NCBI RefSeq assembly: GCF_001184025.1
Contig: NZ_BBYG01000012.1
Location: 496,001 to 560,000, forward strand
DNA length: 64,000 nucleotides
Source of the DNA: Streptomyces maremycinicus
GTDB taxonomy: Bacteria > Actinomycetota > Actinomycetes > Streptomycetales > Streptomycetaceae
Reading direction: 5' to 3'
Shown here: piece by piece, positions 32,849 to 43,009 of the stretch
Numbering within the stretch: the stretch's first letter is position 1
Layout: the number at the start of each line of letters is the position of its first letter
Program-made: the position numbers and the translations under genes
Notes under the pieces: generated by a model
The model's database searches: none
Told to the model about the DNA's origin: nothing
Seen by the model: the letters and a program-made list of their open reading frames with translations, nothing else

Positions 32849-33964
32849 ATGGCCGGGCACGGGACGGAGGAGCATCCACACGGTGCCGACCGACTGTGCG
32901 AGGCCGGGGATCGCGTGTATTCCCGGGCCGTACGGCGCGGCCGGGTGGCGCGGACCGACGCCGAGCCGGTTCCGTGTCTGCTGGAACTCGCCCTGCTGCA
33001 CCCCGACCCCGACGACATGGACTGGCTGGTGCCGACCTCCCCGCAGGAGGTCATGACCCGGCTGCTGCGCGGTCTCTACGACGAGGTGAGCGCGAGCGGG
33101 CGCCGGATGGGCTCTGCGGTCGCCGCCTTCGAGTGGTACGCGGGCCTGGGCGGTCCGGCGCGGGGCGGGACGGCCGGTGAGGGCGCGGCGATCCGGGTCC
33201 TGGACGGCGCCTCGCGCATCCAGGCCGCCCTGGACGCGGCGACCGAGGCGTGCACGACCGAGGTGTTCACGGTGCAGCCCGGCGGCATCCGGCGCGAGCA
33301 CGAGCTGTCCGAGGGGCTGCACCGGGCGCTGGAGCTGCGCGGCCGGGGCGTGCGCATGCGGGACATCTACAACCACGTCGCCCGGCACGGCCAGGGGCTG
33401 CTCACCTACCTGGAGCTGATGGGCGACGCGGTGGAGGCCCGCACGCTGGACGAGGTCATCGACCGGCTGATCCTTTTCGACCGCACGGTGGCCTTCATCC
33501 CGGCGAACACCGACCGCACGATGGCCCTGGAGTTGCGCCATCCGGCCCTGGTCTCCTACCTGGTGACGGTCTTCGAGCGGCTGTGGCGGCTGGCGATCCC
33601 GCTCACCGCGCCGCTGCCCGAGACCCGGATCGAGGGCATCTCGCACCGGGAGCAGTCCATCGCGGCCCTGCTGGCCGAGGGGCACCAGGACGCGGTGATC
33701 GCCGAGCGCCTGGGCATCAGCGTCCGCACCTGTCGGGCGCACATCGCCCGGCTGTCGGAGACGCTCGGCGCGGCCAGCCGGACCCAGTTGGGGGTGCGGA
33801 TCGCGCAGGTCGGCCTCGACCGGCCGTCCGGGGAGGCGGAGCCGCCGCCGGTCAGTGTTCCGGCGCCGGGGGCCGGTCCTGACCCGGCCGCTGCTCCTGC
33901 TGATCCCGCTCCGTCGCCCGGTTCGGGTTCCGTTCCCGGTCAAGGATCCCCGACTGCCCGATGA
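32849..33964 (+). CDS. LuxR-type regulator, paralogue 1
   Basis: 371 aa. An N-terminal helical part (1-75) with the motif EPVPCLLELALLHPDPDD, a middle domain resembling the TrmB/phospholipase-D-like sensory fold (RIQAALDAATEACTTEVFTV, then RGVRMRDIYNHVARH, then DRLILFDRTVAFIP), and a C-terminal LuxR HTH (AALLAEGHQDAVIAERLG, ISVRTCRAHIARL). A Pro/Ala/Gly tail of ~40 residues overlaps the 3' end of paralogue 2 on the other strand by 113 bases. Homologous over its length to the two following regulators. The ligand is unknown; likely regulator of the DSTW peptide locus. Confidence 0.82.
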   Translation: MAGHGTEEHPHGADRLCEAGDRVYSRAVRRGRVARTDAEPVPCLLELALLHPDPDDMDWLVPTSPQEVMTRLLRGLYDEVSASGRRMGSAVAAFEWYAGLGGPARGGTAGEGAAIRVLDGASRIQAALDAATEACTTEVFTVQPGGIRREHELSEGLHRALELRGRGVRMRDIYNHVARHGQGLLTYLELMGDAVEARTLDEVIDRLILFDRTVAFIPANTDRTMALELRHPALVSYLVTVFERLWRLAIPLTAPLPETRIEGISHREQSIAALLAEGHQDAVIAERLGISVRTCRAHIARLSETLGAASRTQLGVRIAQVGLDRPSGEAEPPPVSVPAPGAGPDPAAAPADPAPSPGSGSVPGQGSPTAR

Positions 33965-34919
33965 GGTAGCCGAGTTGGGCGCGGCTCTCGCTGCCGAGGG
34001 TGGTGGCGAGCTTGGCGATATGGACGCGCGCGGTCCGGATGTTCATTCCGAGGCGGTCGGCGATGACGGCGTCGGTGTGTCCCTCGACGAGGAGGGCGGC
34101 GATGGCCTGCTGCCGGGGCGTGACGCCGTTGCGGGACGGACGGTGCACGGCCTGCGGGTACATGGGGGTGGCCAGCCGCCAGAGGCGGTCGAAGGTGATG
34201 GTGAAGTACGTCAGGAGGGCGGGGTGGCGGACCTCCAGGGCCAGCCGGCCGTCCTCGCCCGCGGGGATGAAGGCGACCTTGCCGTCGATGACGATCAGCC
34301 GGTCGGTGACCTCGTCCAGGGTCCGGGCCGCCACATCGCCCCGGAGCTGCTCGTAGCGGGCCAGCACGAGGGGCTGGTGGCGCTGGGTGTGCTGGTAGAG
34401 GGTGCGGATGCGGCAGCCGCGGTCGAGCAGGGCCTGGTCGCGGGCCATGGCCACGGTCTGGGCGGTCTCGCCGCGCGGCCCGCTGTAGTGGACGTTGGGC
34501 TGGATGCAGAGCAGTTCGTCCGTGGCCTCGGCGGTCGCCTCGGTGATGGCCCCGTTGATCTGTTCCGTGCCGCTGAGCAGGCGCAGGGAGGCGGGATCGG
34601 CGGCGGCGGTGCGGCTGCCGGTGATCCGCATGAGGGGTTCGAAGAGGGTCGCCAGCCGTTCCTCGCGGCGCCGTTCGTCGGCGATACGGGTGCCCGAAGC
34701 GCGCAGCAGCCGGTGCAGGGCCAGGGCCGGCGAGACGGGTTCGAGCTGGTCCGGGTCGTCCACGACCGGGTGCAGGAGGCCGAAGGACAGCAGACAGGGA
34801 GCCGCCGCCTCGGCTTCTTCGGTCTTGACCCGCCCGTCGCGCAGGGCCGCCTCGTAGAGGCTGGTGCCGGAGGCGCACAGGTTCTCCACGCCGTGGTGGG
34901 GGTGCGGCGGCGCGTTCAC
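33852..34919 (-). CDS. LuxR-type regulator, paralogue 2
   Basis: 355 aa from a GTG with AGGAG upstream. Same order as paralogue 1: N-terminal AAAPCLLSFGLLHPVVDDPD, middle sensory domain (TEQINGAITEATAEATDELL, GCRIRTLYQHTQRH, DRLIVIDGKVAFIP), C-terminal HTH (AALLVEGHTDAVIADRLG, MNIRTARVHIAKLATTLG, ending AQLGYLIGQSGIL). The charged tail (RNPNRATERDQQEQRP) is encoded opposite the tail of paralogue 1. It lacks a receiver domain, so it is not a classical response regulator; the middle domain probably binds a ligand or partner. Confidence 0.82.
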   Translation of the reverse strand: MNAPPHPHHGVENLCASGTSLYEAALRDGRVKTEEAEAAAPCLLSFGLLHPVVDDPDQLEPVSPALALHRLLRASGTRIADERRREERLATLFEPLMRITGSRTAAADPASLRLLSGTEQINGAITEATAEATDELLCIQPNVHYSGPRGETAQTVAMARDQALLDRGCRIRTLYQHTQRHQPLVLARYEQLRGDVAARTLDEVTDRLIVIDGKVAFIPAGEDGRLALEVRHPALLTYFTITFDRLWRLATPMYPQAVHRPSRNGVTPRQQAIAALLVEGHTDAVIADRLGMNIRTARVHIAKLATTLGSESRAQLGYLIGQSGILDRERNPNRATERDQQEQRPGQDRPPAPEH

Positions 34920-34994
34920 TGCGAATCTCTCTCCTGTTCGAGGACGGCGGACGGCCGGACGGCGGGGGTCGGGCGGCGGGCGGCGGGCGGTCTG

Positions 34995-35110
34995 GTTGCC
35001 GATCTGCCGATCTGCCGGTCTGCCGTCTGCCGTCTGCCGGTCTGCCGTCTGCCGGTGTCCGGTGGTCCGGTCGCCGGGTGGCCGGGTGGCCGGGTGGCCG
35101 GGCGGGGTGC
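34995..35110. repeat. TCTGCCG heptamer and GGTGGCCGG repeats between two LuxR genes
   Basis: The 235-base spacer 34920-35154 contains about eight tctgccg-type heptamers (34998-35053) followed by five gtggccggg units (35072-35103). The repeats resemble in type those at 30296-30360. No gene is seen. Confidence 0.65.
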
Positions 35111-35154
35111 GGGCGTGCCGGTCCCGGTTCTCGGTGCCGGGCCCGCCCGCGGGG

Positions 35155-36138
35155 TCAGGGTTCCTGTTTGAGGATCCCCGACTGGGCTATGAGGAAGCCG
35201 AGTTGGGCGCGGCTGCCGCTGCCGAGGGCCGTGGCGAGCTTGGCTATGTGGGCTCGGCAGGTGCGGACGTTCATGCCCAGACGGCGGGCTATGGCCTCGT
35301 CGACGTGCCCCTCCACGAGGAGCTTGGCGATGGAGTGCTGGATGTCCGTGATGCCGTCGGGGGCGGTCTCGTAGGGGGCGCCGGTGGCCAGCGGTACGGC
35401 GCGCCCCCACATGAACTCGAAGACCTTGATCAGATAGCGGACGAGCCCCGGGTGGCGGAGTTCGAGCGCGACCTGTCCGTCGTCCCGGGTGGGGATGAAG
35501 GCGACGGTCTCGTCGCAGATGATCAGCCGCTCCACGAGTTCGTCGATGGTGCGGTACTCCACCTTGCCGTCGGTGAACTGGGAGACGTAGGCCAGCGTCT
35601 CGGGGCTGTACCGGGCCGTGTGCTGGTAGAGCGTCCGGATCCGGCACCCGCGTTCGATCAGCGGCCGGTCGCGCTCGAGGCCCTGGACGAGGGTGTGTTC
35701 GAGGCGCCGGCGGCTCGGCTGGACGGTGAGCATCTCGGTCTGGCACTGGGAGGTGGCCAGATCGAGTGCCGCGTTGATCCGGTCGATGCCCTCCAGCACC
35801 GTGATCGAGTGTGTGGTCGGCGTCGGCTGGGCGCTGAGGGTCATGAACGGCTCGAAAGCGTCGGCGAGTTCGACCGACAGCCGCCTGCGCTGGGTGATCT
35901 CGCGTTCGATCGGGTTGAGCAGCTGGGACAGAGCGATCGACGGGGGCACCGGACGGAGCCAGTCCGCGTCGTCGGGGTCCGCGTGGAGCAGGGCGAACTC
36001 CATCAGACACGGAGCGGGCTCCACGTCCGCGCGGGCTATGCGGCCCGTCCGAAGAGCGTTCCCATAGAGACGGCGACCTTCCTCGCACAGCTCAGTCGAC
36101 GCATGAGGATGTGTCTGCTTTGTCTCATTTTTCGTCAA
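35155..36138 (-). CDS. LuxR-type regulator, paralogue 3
   Basis: 327 aa, read from a TTG at 36138 (GGAG only two bases before it, so the start is uncertain). Same family: EPAPCLMEFALLHADPDDAD, middle domain (DRINAALDLATSQCQTEML, GCRIRTLYQHTARY, ERLIICDETVAFIP), HTH (KLLVEGHVDEAIARRLG, MNVRTCRAHIAKLATALG, ending AQLGFLIAQSGIL). It is divergent from the DSTW peptide gene with a 112-base shared regulatory region, and thus is the best candidate for its direct regulator. It lacks the extra C-terminal tail found in the other two. Confidence 0.82.
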   Translation of the reverse strand: MTKNETKQTHPHASTELCEEGRRLYGNALRTGRIARADVEPAPCLMEFALLHADPDDADWLRPVPPSIALSQLLNPIEREITQRRRLSVELADAFEPFMTLSAQPTPTTHSITVLEGIDRINAALDLATSQCQTEMLTVQPSRRRLEHTLVQGLERDRPLIERGCRIRTLYQHTARYSPETLAYVSQFTDGKVEYRTIDELVERLIICDETVAFIPTRDDGQVALELRHPGLVRYLIKVFEFMWGRAVPLATGAPYETAPDGITDIQHSIAKLLVEGHVDEAIARRLGMNVRTCRAHIAKLATALGSGSRAQLGFLIAQSGILKQEP

Positions 36139-36250
36139 ATCTCCACCCCCCAGGGTCCTGAACGTGCAGGAACATGATGCATCGATTGTGTGGCCATGAC
36201 GTGCCCGAATGGGCCATCGTCGTAGTGGACGGGGGAGAGGTGACCTTCAA

Positions 36251-36556
36251 ATGAGGACGAAGCCGACTATGCATAAGAGAATGCTTCGCTCGGCGCTTGC
36301 CGCCGCCTTCTCCGCCGCCTTGGCCTTCGGGGCGCTGAGTGGCCTTGCGGGAACGACGGGTGACACGGCGCGCGACAGTACCTGGAGCACGGGTACCGGG
36401 ACCGTCGCGGCGCCCGCGGACAGTACGTGGGTCGCGCCCCGCGACAGCACGTGGGTGATCACGGCGGCAGACGTGCCGGGTGACAGCACATGGGTCGCTC
36501 CCGGTGACAGCACCTGGGTCGCTCCCGGCGACAGCACGTGGGTCGCCGAGTCATGA
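36251..36556 (+). CDS. Secreted peptide with six DSTW repeats
   Basis: 101 aa. Basic N-terminus, hydrophobic helix and small residues (MHKRMLRSALAAAFSAALAF, cleavage near 33-38) indicate export. The mature part has six DSTW units at residues 42-45, 57-60, 65-68, 78-81, 86-89 and 94-97; the last three are spaced exactly eight residues as DSTWVAPG. The repeats use five different codon combinations for D-S-T-W, so conservation is at protein level rather than recent DNA duplication. GGGGGAGAGG lies ten bases before the ATG. Its stop overlaps the start of the Rieske-like gene (ATGA). It could be a modified peptide precursor or a surface repeat protein; unrecognised. Confidence 0.75.
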   Translation: MRTKPTMHKRMLRSALAAAFSAALAFGALSGLAGTTGDTARDSTWSTGTGTVAAPADSTWVAPRDSTWVITAADVPGDSTWVAPGDSTWVAPGDSTWVAES

Positions 36557-36888
36557 CCACTCCACCCGACGACCGCTCCTTCCGCCGCGAAATGGCCACC
36601 GCCTACCGCTCCGGCTGGCACTTCATCGACCTGGTCACCGCCATCCCCCACAGTGGTGACTCGTTGATGGTGACCGTGTTCGGTGAGCCCGTGGTCGTGA
36701 CGCGCGACGAGGACGAGGACGTACGGGCCTACCGGTGCCTGCGCAAGCCCCGGGGAGCGCCGCAGCCCGTGCGGTGCGCCATTCGTTACGGAATGATCTT
36801 TGTGAACCTGGACCAGCGGGACCACAGGCTCGTCGAGCCCGAGACCCCGCCCCTGAAGACCATCTCAGCCACCCCCCGCAGTGCCTGA
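36553..36888 (+). CDS. Degenerate Rieske-like small protein
   Basis: 111 aa, translationally coupled to the DSTW peptide. FRREMATAYRSGWHFI, then GEPVVVTRDEDEDVRAYRCL and RYGMIFVNLDQ follow the order of a Rieske domain of aromatic-ring oxygenases (lgePvvvvRd, vrAfrNvCrHRG, GfiFVNLD). However the iron-sulfur ligands are altered: the CxH motif reads Cys62-Leu-Arg64, and the CxxH motif reads Cys75-Ala-Ile-Arg78, with a spacer of ten rather than fifteen or more. Both Cys remain and both His are Arg. It therefore is unlikely to hold a [2Fe-2S] cluster in the normal way and may act as a binding partner of the peptide. Confidence 0.65.
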   Translation: MTTPPDDRSFRREMATAYRSGWHFIDLVTAIPHSGDSLMVTVFGEPVVVTRDEDEDVRAYRCLRKPRGAPQPVRCAIRYGMIFVNLDQRDHRLVEPETPPLKTISATPRSA

Positions 36889-36932
36889 CGCGATTCCCCC
36901 GTCGTAACAGATCGCTCAGGTGCTTCCCCCCG

Positions 36933-36971
36933 CAGCGGCGTCACCGTGACCTGAACACGGTGACGCCGCTG
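36933..36971. terminator. Hairpin terminator of the DSTW/Rieske-like operon
   Basis: Perfect 16-base arms (36933-36948 and 36956-36971) with loop ACCTGAA, followed by TGTTTA. It lies between convergent genes and may serve both directions. Confidence 0.88.
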
Positions 36972-37078
36972 TGTTTAGGGGGACATTTCCCCACATGCGC
37001 CCGCTTGAGCCTTGGCCGAAAAACGACGGGGACGGATCCGGTCATCCGCACACCCCCGCGCCGCACCCGCCCCTCGCG

Positions 37079-37492
37079 TCACCCGCGTCCCATCGCCCGG
37101 GTCAGCTCGATCTCGATCACCACGCGCGAGGGGTTCGGGCCCGGTGTGCGCCCGTAGCGCTCCGCGTACCGGCGCTCCGCCTCCGCGACCCGGTCCGGCT
37201 CCCCGCGCACGTACGCCCTGCCCTCCAGGGTGGCCCAGCGCCGGCCGTCCACCTGGCAGACCGCGACCCGGGCCCCGTCCGGCCCCGCCGCCAGGACGTT
37301 GCCGACCTTGGTGCTGCGCCGGTCGGCGATGACCCGAGCGAGCCGGGCCCCGGGTTCGTATGTCACTCCGACCGGAACCACGTGCGGGCTGCCGTCCGGA
37401 CGTGGTGTGGTCAGGGTGCACAGGTGTCGTTCGCGCCAGAAGGCGAGATACGGCGCGTCCGGGGCGCCCGGGTCCTGGGGGTATGCGGCCAT
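37079..37492 (-). CDS. Pyridoxamine-5'-phosphate-oxidase-fold (PPOX) protein
   Basis: 137 aa split-barrel protein. Family motifs are HLCTLTTPRPDGSPHVVPVG, RVIADRRSTKVGNVLA, and WATLEGRAYVRG near the middle, as in the small actinobacterial PPOX-class proteins that bind F420 or flavin. The ATG at 37492 is chosen because a TAGGTT -10 box lies eight bases upstream and the protein begins MAAYPQDPG, leaving the barrel complete. Its promoter faces that of clpB. Exact cofactor and substrate cannot be read from the sequence. Confidence 0.85.
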   Translation of the reverse strand: MAAYPQDPGAPDAPYLAFWRERHLCTLTTPRPDGSPHVVPVGVTYEPGARLARVIADRRSTKVGNVLAAGPDGARVAVCQVDGRRWATLEGRAYVRGEPDRVAEAERRYAERYGRTPGPNPSRVVIEIELTRAMGRG

Positions 37493-37500
37493 GGTCCGGA

Positions 37501-37506
37501 ACCTAA
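37501..37506 (-). promoter_or_regulatory. -10 box (TAGGTT) of the PPOX gene
   Basis: On the minus strand TAGGTT ends eight bases before the ATG at 37492, indicating a leaderless or nearly leaderless transcript. It is 26 bases from the HspR operator of clpB. Confidence 0.5.
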
Positions 37507-37531
37507 CCCCTTCCAGGATTCCCGCGCACAC

Positions 37532-37552
37532 CTTGAGTGGAATAGACTCAAC
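37532..37552 (+). promoter_or_regulatory. HAIR operator for HspR upstream of clpB
   Basis: CTTGAGT-N7-ACTCAAC matches the known HAIR consensus CTTGAGT-N7-ACTCAAG at all but the last base. The left arm contains TTGAGT, which can serve as the -35 of clpB, with TGTACG or TACGCT near 37557-37564 as -10. HspR bound here would block the promoter. A second dyad, CTGACTGAGTCAG (37563-37575), lies just downstream in the expected transcript start region. Confidence 0.88.
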
Positions 37553-37613
37553 TTTGTGTACGCTGACTGAGTCAGACACGGAAGACTGCTGACGCCAGGA
37601 GGAGAAAGCGAAC

Positions 37614-40226
<2,613 letters not shown>

Positions 40227-40286
40227 CGCACCGGCTCCGGCGCCGGCCGCGGCTCCTGCTCCGGCACCGGCCGCGGCTCCTGCTCC

Positions 40287-40317
40287 GGGCCGGAGCGGGC
40301 CCGCCCCGCTCGGGCCC
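40287..40317. terminator. Hairpin between clpB and the convergent membrane-protein gene
   Basis: Arms 40287-40299 and 40305-40317 pair at 12 of 13 positions with a five-base loop. Just before it, a ~22-base unit ggccgcggctcctgctccgg is present twice in tandem (40241-40288). Confidence 0.75.
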
Positions 40318-40326
40318 GCGCCCGCG

Positions 40327-40839
40327 TCACGTCGTGAACGCCGAGTACCGCACCCGCGCGGTCTCGGCGTTCTCGTACGTCACGTTCACGTTGACGACGT
40401 ACGCCTGCGCCCCCGGGTGTCCGGTGACGTCGATCTGGAAGCAGTAGTCCACGCCGTGACAGGCCTGGGTGCCCGGACCGCCGGGCGGGGGCGCCTCGGG
40501 GTAGGCCTGCGCCAGCCAGGCGCTGACGCCCGCGCGCGGCATGCGGAACTCGGCCTGGTAGTTCGTGTCCAGCCAGGACTGCACCGTGCAGTCGGCGTCC
40601 CGTGTGCCCGCCGGCAGCTCGGCCCCGCCGAACGCCAGCGCCTCGGCGCAGGGCACCTTCTTCAGCCGGGTCCCGTCCACCTCCTCGTCGTCGGTCAGCA
40701 ACCAGACGCCGACCAGCACCACCAGGCCCACCACCAGCAGCACCGGCAGCGCGAGGATCGCCGCCACCAGCCCCCATCTGGTCCGGCCCCGGGCCCTCGG
40801 CCCCGGCGGCACACCGGCCCCGCTTCGCCCGTTCGCCAT
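40327..40839 (-). CDS. Single-pass membrane protein with extracytoplasmic Cys-containing domain
   Basis: 170 aa. Short basic cytoplasmic start, one membrane helix (about 22-46, LVAAILALPVLLVVGLVVLV), and an exported domain of about 120 residues with four Cys (VPCAEAL, DADCTVQ, ACHGVDYC), consistent with disulfides. The ATG at 40839 has GGAGGGGG five bases upstream, better than the ATG at 40854. No family recognised. It converges on clpB. Confidence 0.75.
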   Translation of the reverse strand: MANGRSGAGVPPGPRARGRTRWGLVAAILALPVLLVVGLVVLVGVWLLTDDEEVDGTRLKKVPCAEALAFGGAELPAGTRDADCTVQSWLDTNYQAEFRMPRAGVSAWLAQAYPEAPPPGGPGTQACHGVDYCFQIDVTGHPGAQAYVVNVNVTYENAETARVRYSAFTT

Positions 40840-40981
40840 GTGATCCCCCTCCACCCGTCACCGCCCCTTCGCGCAACAGGCCGGATCATGTCAGCTCAGG
40901 GCTGACAGGCCCCTGCCGGGCTTGCCACCCCCCTCCCCGCATGGGGGAGGATGGCGGGATCCGTACGAAGGGAAAATCACG

Positions 40982-41545
40982 GTGAGCATCGACCCGTCCT
41001 CGATTCCGAACTTCGGGGGCCAGCAGGAGCCGCAGCCCCAGGGTGGACCGGCGGGCCCCGTCGTCCCGGATCAGGATCTTGTGAAGCAGCTCCTCGACCA
41101 GATGGAGCTGAAGTACGTCGTCGACGACGAGGGCGACCTCGCGGCGCCGTGGGAGGAGTTCCGTACGTACTTCATGTTCCGCGGCGAGGGAGACCAGTCG
41201 GTCTACTCGGTGCGGACGTTCTACGACCGGCCCCATGGGATCGACGACAAGGCGCAGCTGCTCGAGGCGATCGACGACTGGAACCGCCGCACCCTGTGGC
41301 CCAAGGTCTACACCCACACCCACGACGACGGCACCGTCCGCCTCATCGGCGAGGCGCAGCTGCTGATCGGCGCCGGTGTGAACATCGAGCTCTTCGTCTC
41401 CTCGACGGTGAGCTGGGTGCGGGCCGCGATCGAGTTCGACAAGTGGCTCGTGGAGCAGCTGGGCCTGGAGTCGGCGGCCGGTGACGCCGACGCGAAGCCC
41501 GGCGACACCGCCGAGCACGTCGAGAAGGCCGAGGACGACGAGTAG
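40982..41545 (+). CDS. YbjN-domain protein
   Basis: 187 aa, read from the GTG at 40982 (GAAGGG upstream). The N-terminal ~30 residues are Pro/Gln/Gly-rich. The body (about 35-160) fits the YbjN fold, related to type III secretion chaperones: VVDDEGDLAAPWEEFRTYFM, VRTFYDRPHGIDDKAQLLEA, WNRRTLWPKVYTHTHDDG and a helical end EFDKWLVEQLG. A long acidic tail follows. Conserved in actinomycetes; function not established. Terminated by the hairpin at 41570-41604. Confidence 0.85.
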   Translation: MSIDPSSIPNFGGQQEPQPQGGPAGPVVPDQDLVKQLLDQMELKYVVDDEGDLAAPWEEFRTYFMFRGEGDQSVYSVRTFYDRPHGIDDKAQLLEAIDDWNRRTLWPKVYTHTHDDGTVRLIGEAQLLIGAGVNIELFVSSTVSWVRAAIEFDKWLVEQLGLESAAGDADAKPGDTAEHVEKAEDDE

Positions 41546-41569
41546 GTCCCCGATCTGCCGTACGCCCGG

Positions 41570-41604
41570 CGGGCGCCCGTCCACAGCCTGTGGACGGGCG
41601 CCCG
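41570..41604. terminator. Near-perfect hairpin between convergent genes
   Basis: Arms of 17 bases (41570-41586 and 41588-41604) around a single central base, so the real loop is about five bases. Followed by CTTCTCGTT. It separates the YbjN-like gene from the aminotransferase and can act in both directions. Confidence 0.88.
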
Positions 41605-41669
41605 CTTCTCGTTCGTCCCGCTTCTCGTCCGCTCCGCCTTCTCGTCCGTCCGCTCCCTGGCGAGGGCGG

Positions 41670-42860
41670 TCAGTGGGAGAACGCCTTGCGCAGCCGCTCC
41701 GCCGCGTCCGCCAGCACCTCGGTCCGCTTGCAGAACGCGAACCGCACGAACGGCGCGCCCGCCTCGCGGTGGTCGTAGAAGACGGCGTTCGGGATGGCGA
41801 CCACACCCGCGCGCTCGGGCAGCGAGCGGCAGAAGGCGAAGCCGTCGGACTCGCCGAGGGGGCGGATGTCGGTGGTGACGAAGTACGTGCCGGCCGGGCG
41901 GAAGACCGTGAGACCCGCGTCCGCGAGCCCCGCCGCCAGCAGGTCGCGCTTGGCCCGCATGTCCGCGCGGAAGTCGTCGAAGTAGCTGTCGGGCAGGGCC
42001 AGCGCCTCGGCGACCGCGTACTGGAAGGGGCCGGACGACACATACGTCAGGAACTGCTTCGCCGAGCGCACCGCGGTGACCAGCCCGGGCGCCGCCGTCA
42101 CCCAGCCGACCTTCCAGCCGGTGAACGAGAACGTCTTGCCGGCCGAGCCGATCGTGACCGTGCGCTCGCGCATGCCCGGCAGCGTGGCCAGCGGCACGTG
42201 CTCGGCCCCGTCGAAGACCAGGTGCTCGTACACCTCGTCGGTCACGACGAGCAGGTCCCGTTCCACCGCCAGCGCGGCGATCGCCGTCAGCTCCTCGCGG
42301 GTGAGGACGGTGCCGGTCGGGTTGTGCGGGGTGTTGATCAGCAGCAGCCGGGTGCGGTCGGTGACCGCGTCGCGCAGCTCGTCCAGGTCGAGGCGGAACC
42401 GGGCCCGCTCCGGGTCCGGCCGCAGGGTGACCGGCACCCGTGAGGCGCCCGCCATCGCGATGCAGGCCGCGTAGGAGTCGTAGTACGGCTCGAGGGCGAC
42501 GACCTCGTCACCGGGCTCCAGCAGCGCGAGCAGGGTGGCGGCGATGGCCTCCGTGGCGCCCGCGGTGACCAGGACCTCGGTGTCCGGGTCGAAGGAGAGG
42601 CCGTAGCGGCGGCGCTGGTGGTCGGCGATCGCCGTGCGCAGCTCGGGGACGCCGGGGCCCGGCGGGTACTGGTTGCCGCGTCCGTCCCGCAGCGCCCGTA
42701 CGGCGGCCTCGCGGACCTCCTCGGGGCCGTCCGTGTCGGGGAATCCCTGCCCCAGGTTGATCGCGCCGGTCGTCGCGGCCAGGGCGGACATCTCGGCGAA
42801 GATCGTCGTCCCGAACTCGGCGAGGCGGCGGTTGAGGAAGGGGCGCGCGGTGGAGGTCAT
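41670..42860 (-). CDS. PLP-dependent class I/II aminotransferase
   Basis: 396 aa fold-type I aminotransferase of the kynurenine/methionine aminotransferase group. Motifs: INLGQGFPDTDGP, YPPGPGVPELRTAI, NTPHNPTGTVLT, VVTDEVYEHLVF with the PLP Asp, and SAGKTFSFTGWKVGW with the Schiff-base Lys242. C-terminal Arg in FVRFAFCK binds the substrate carboxylate. The start at 42860 rather than 42869 is supported by a promoter TTGAGG-N18-CAGGAT whose -10 overlaps the upstream ATG and ends seven bases before this one. Substrate cannot be fixed; glutamine- or kynurenine-type amino donors are likely. Confidence 0.9.
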   Translation of the reverse strand: MTSTARPFLNRRLAEFGTTIFAEMSALAATTGAINLGQGFPDTDGPEEVREAAVRALRDGRGNQYPPGPGVPELRTAIADHQRRRYGLSFDPDTEVLVTAGATEAIAATLLALLEPGDEVVALEPYYDSYAACIAMAGASRVPVTLRPDPERARFRLDLDELRDAVTDRTRLLLINTPHNPTGTVLTREELTAIAALAVERDLLVVTDEVYEHLVFDGAEHVPLATLPGMRERTVTIGSAGKTFSFTGWKVGWVTAAPGLVTAVRSAKQFLTYVSSGPFQYAVAEALALPDSYFDDFRADMRAKRDLLAAGLADAGLTVFRPAGTYFVTTDIRPLGESDGFAFCRSLPERAGVVAIPNAVFYDHREAGAPFVRFAFCKRTEVLADAAERLRKAFSH

Positions 42861-42867
42861 GCCCGCC

Positions 42868-42897
42868 ATCCTGCGCCGAAGCTCTGGAGTTCCTCAA
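42868..42897 (-). promoter_or_regulatory. Promoter of the aminotransferase gene
   Basis: Minus strand: TTGAGG (42897-42892), an 18-base spacer, CAGGAT (42873-42868), then seven bases to the ATG. This fixes the start codon and implies a leaderless transcript. Confidence 0.6.
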
Positions 42898-43009
42898 CTC
42901 TGCTTTGGCAGCTGAGACAGACGGGCATCCCCCGTTCACGCGGCGCTCGGGCGCCACGCGAGGCGCCCACGGGGGGCCGCTTCGGGGGACACGGAAGGAG
43001 GGTGACGCC

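Noticed and set aside
36553..36888. Functional Rieske ferredoxin
   Set aside because: Both cluster-binding His are Arg and the spacing between the Cys motifs is too short, so a normal [2Fe-2S] Rieske centre is unlikely.
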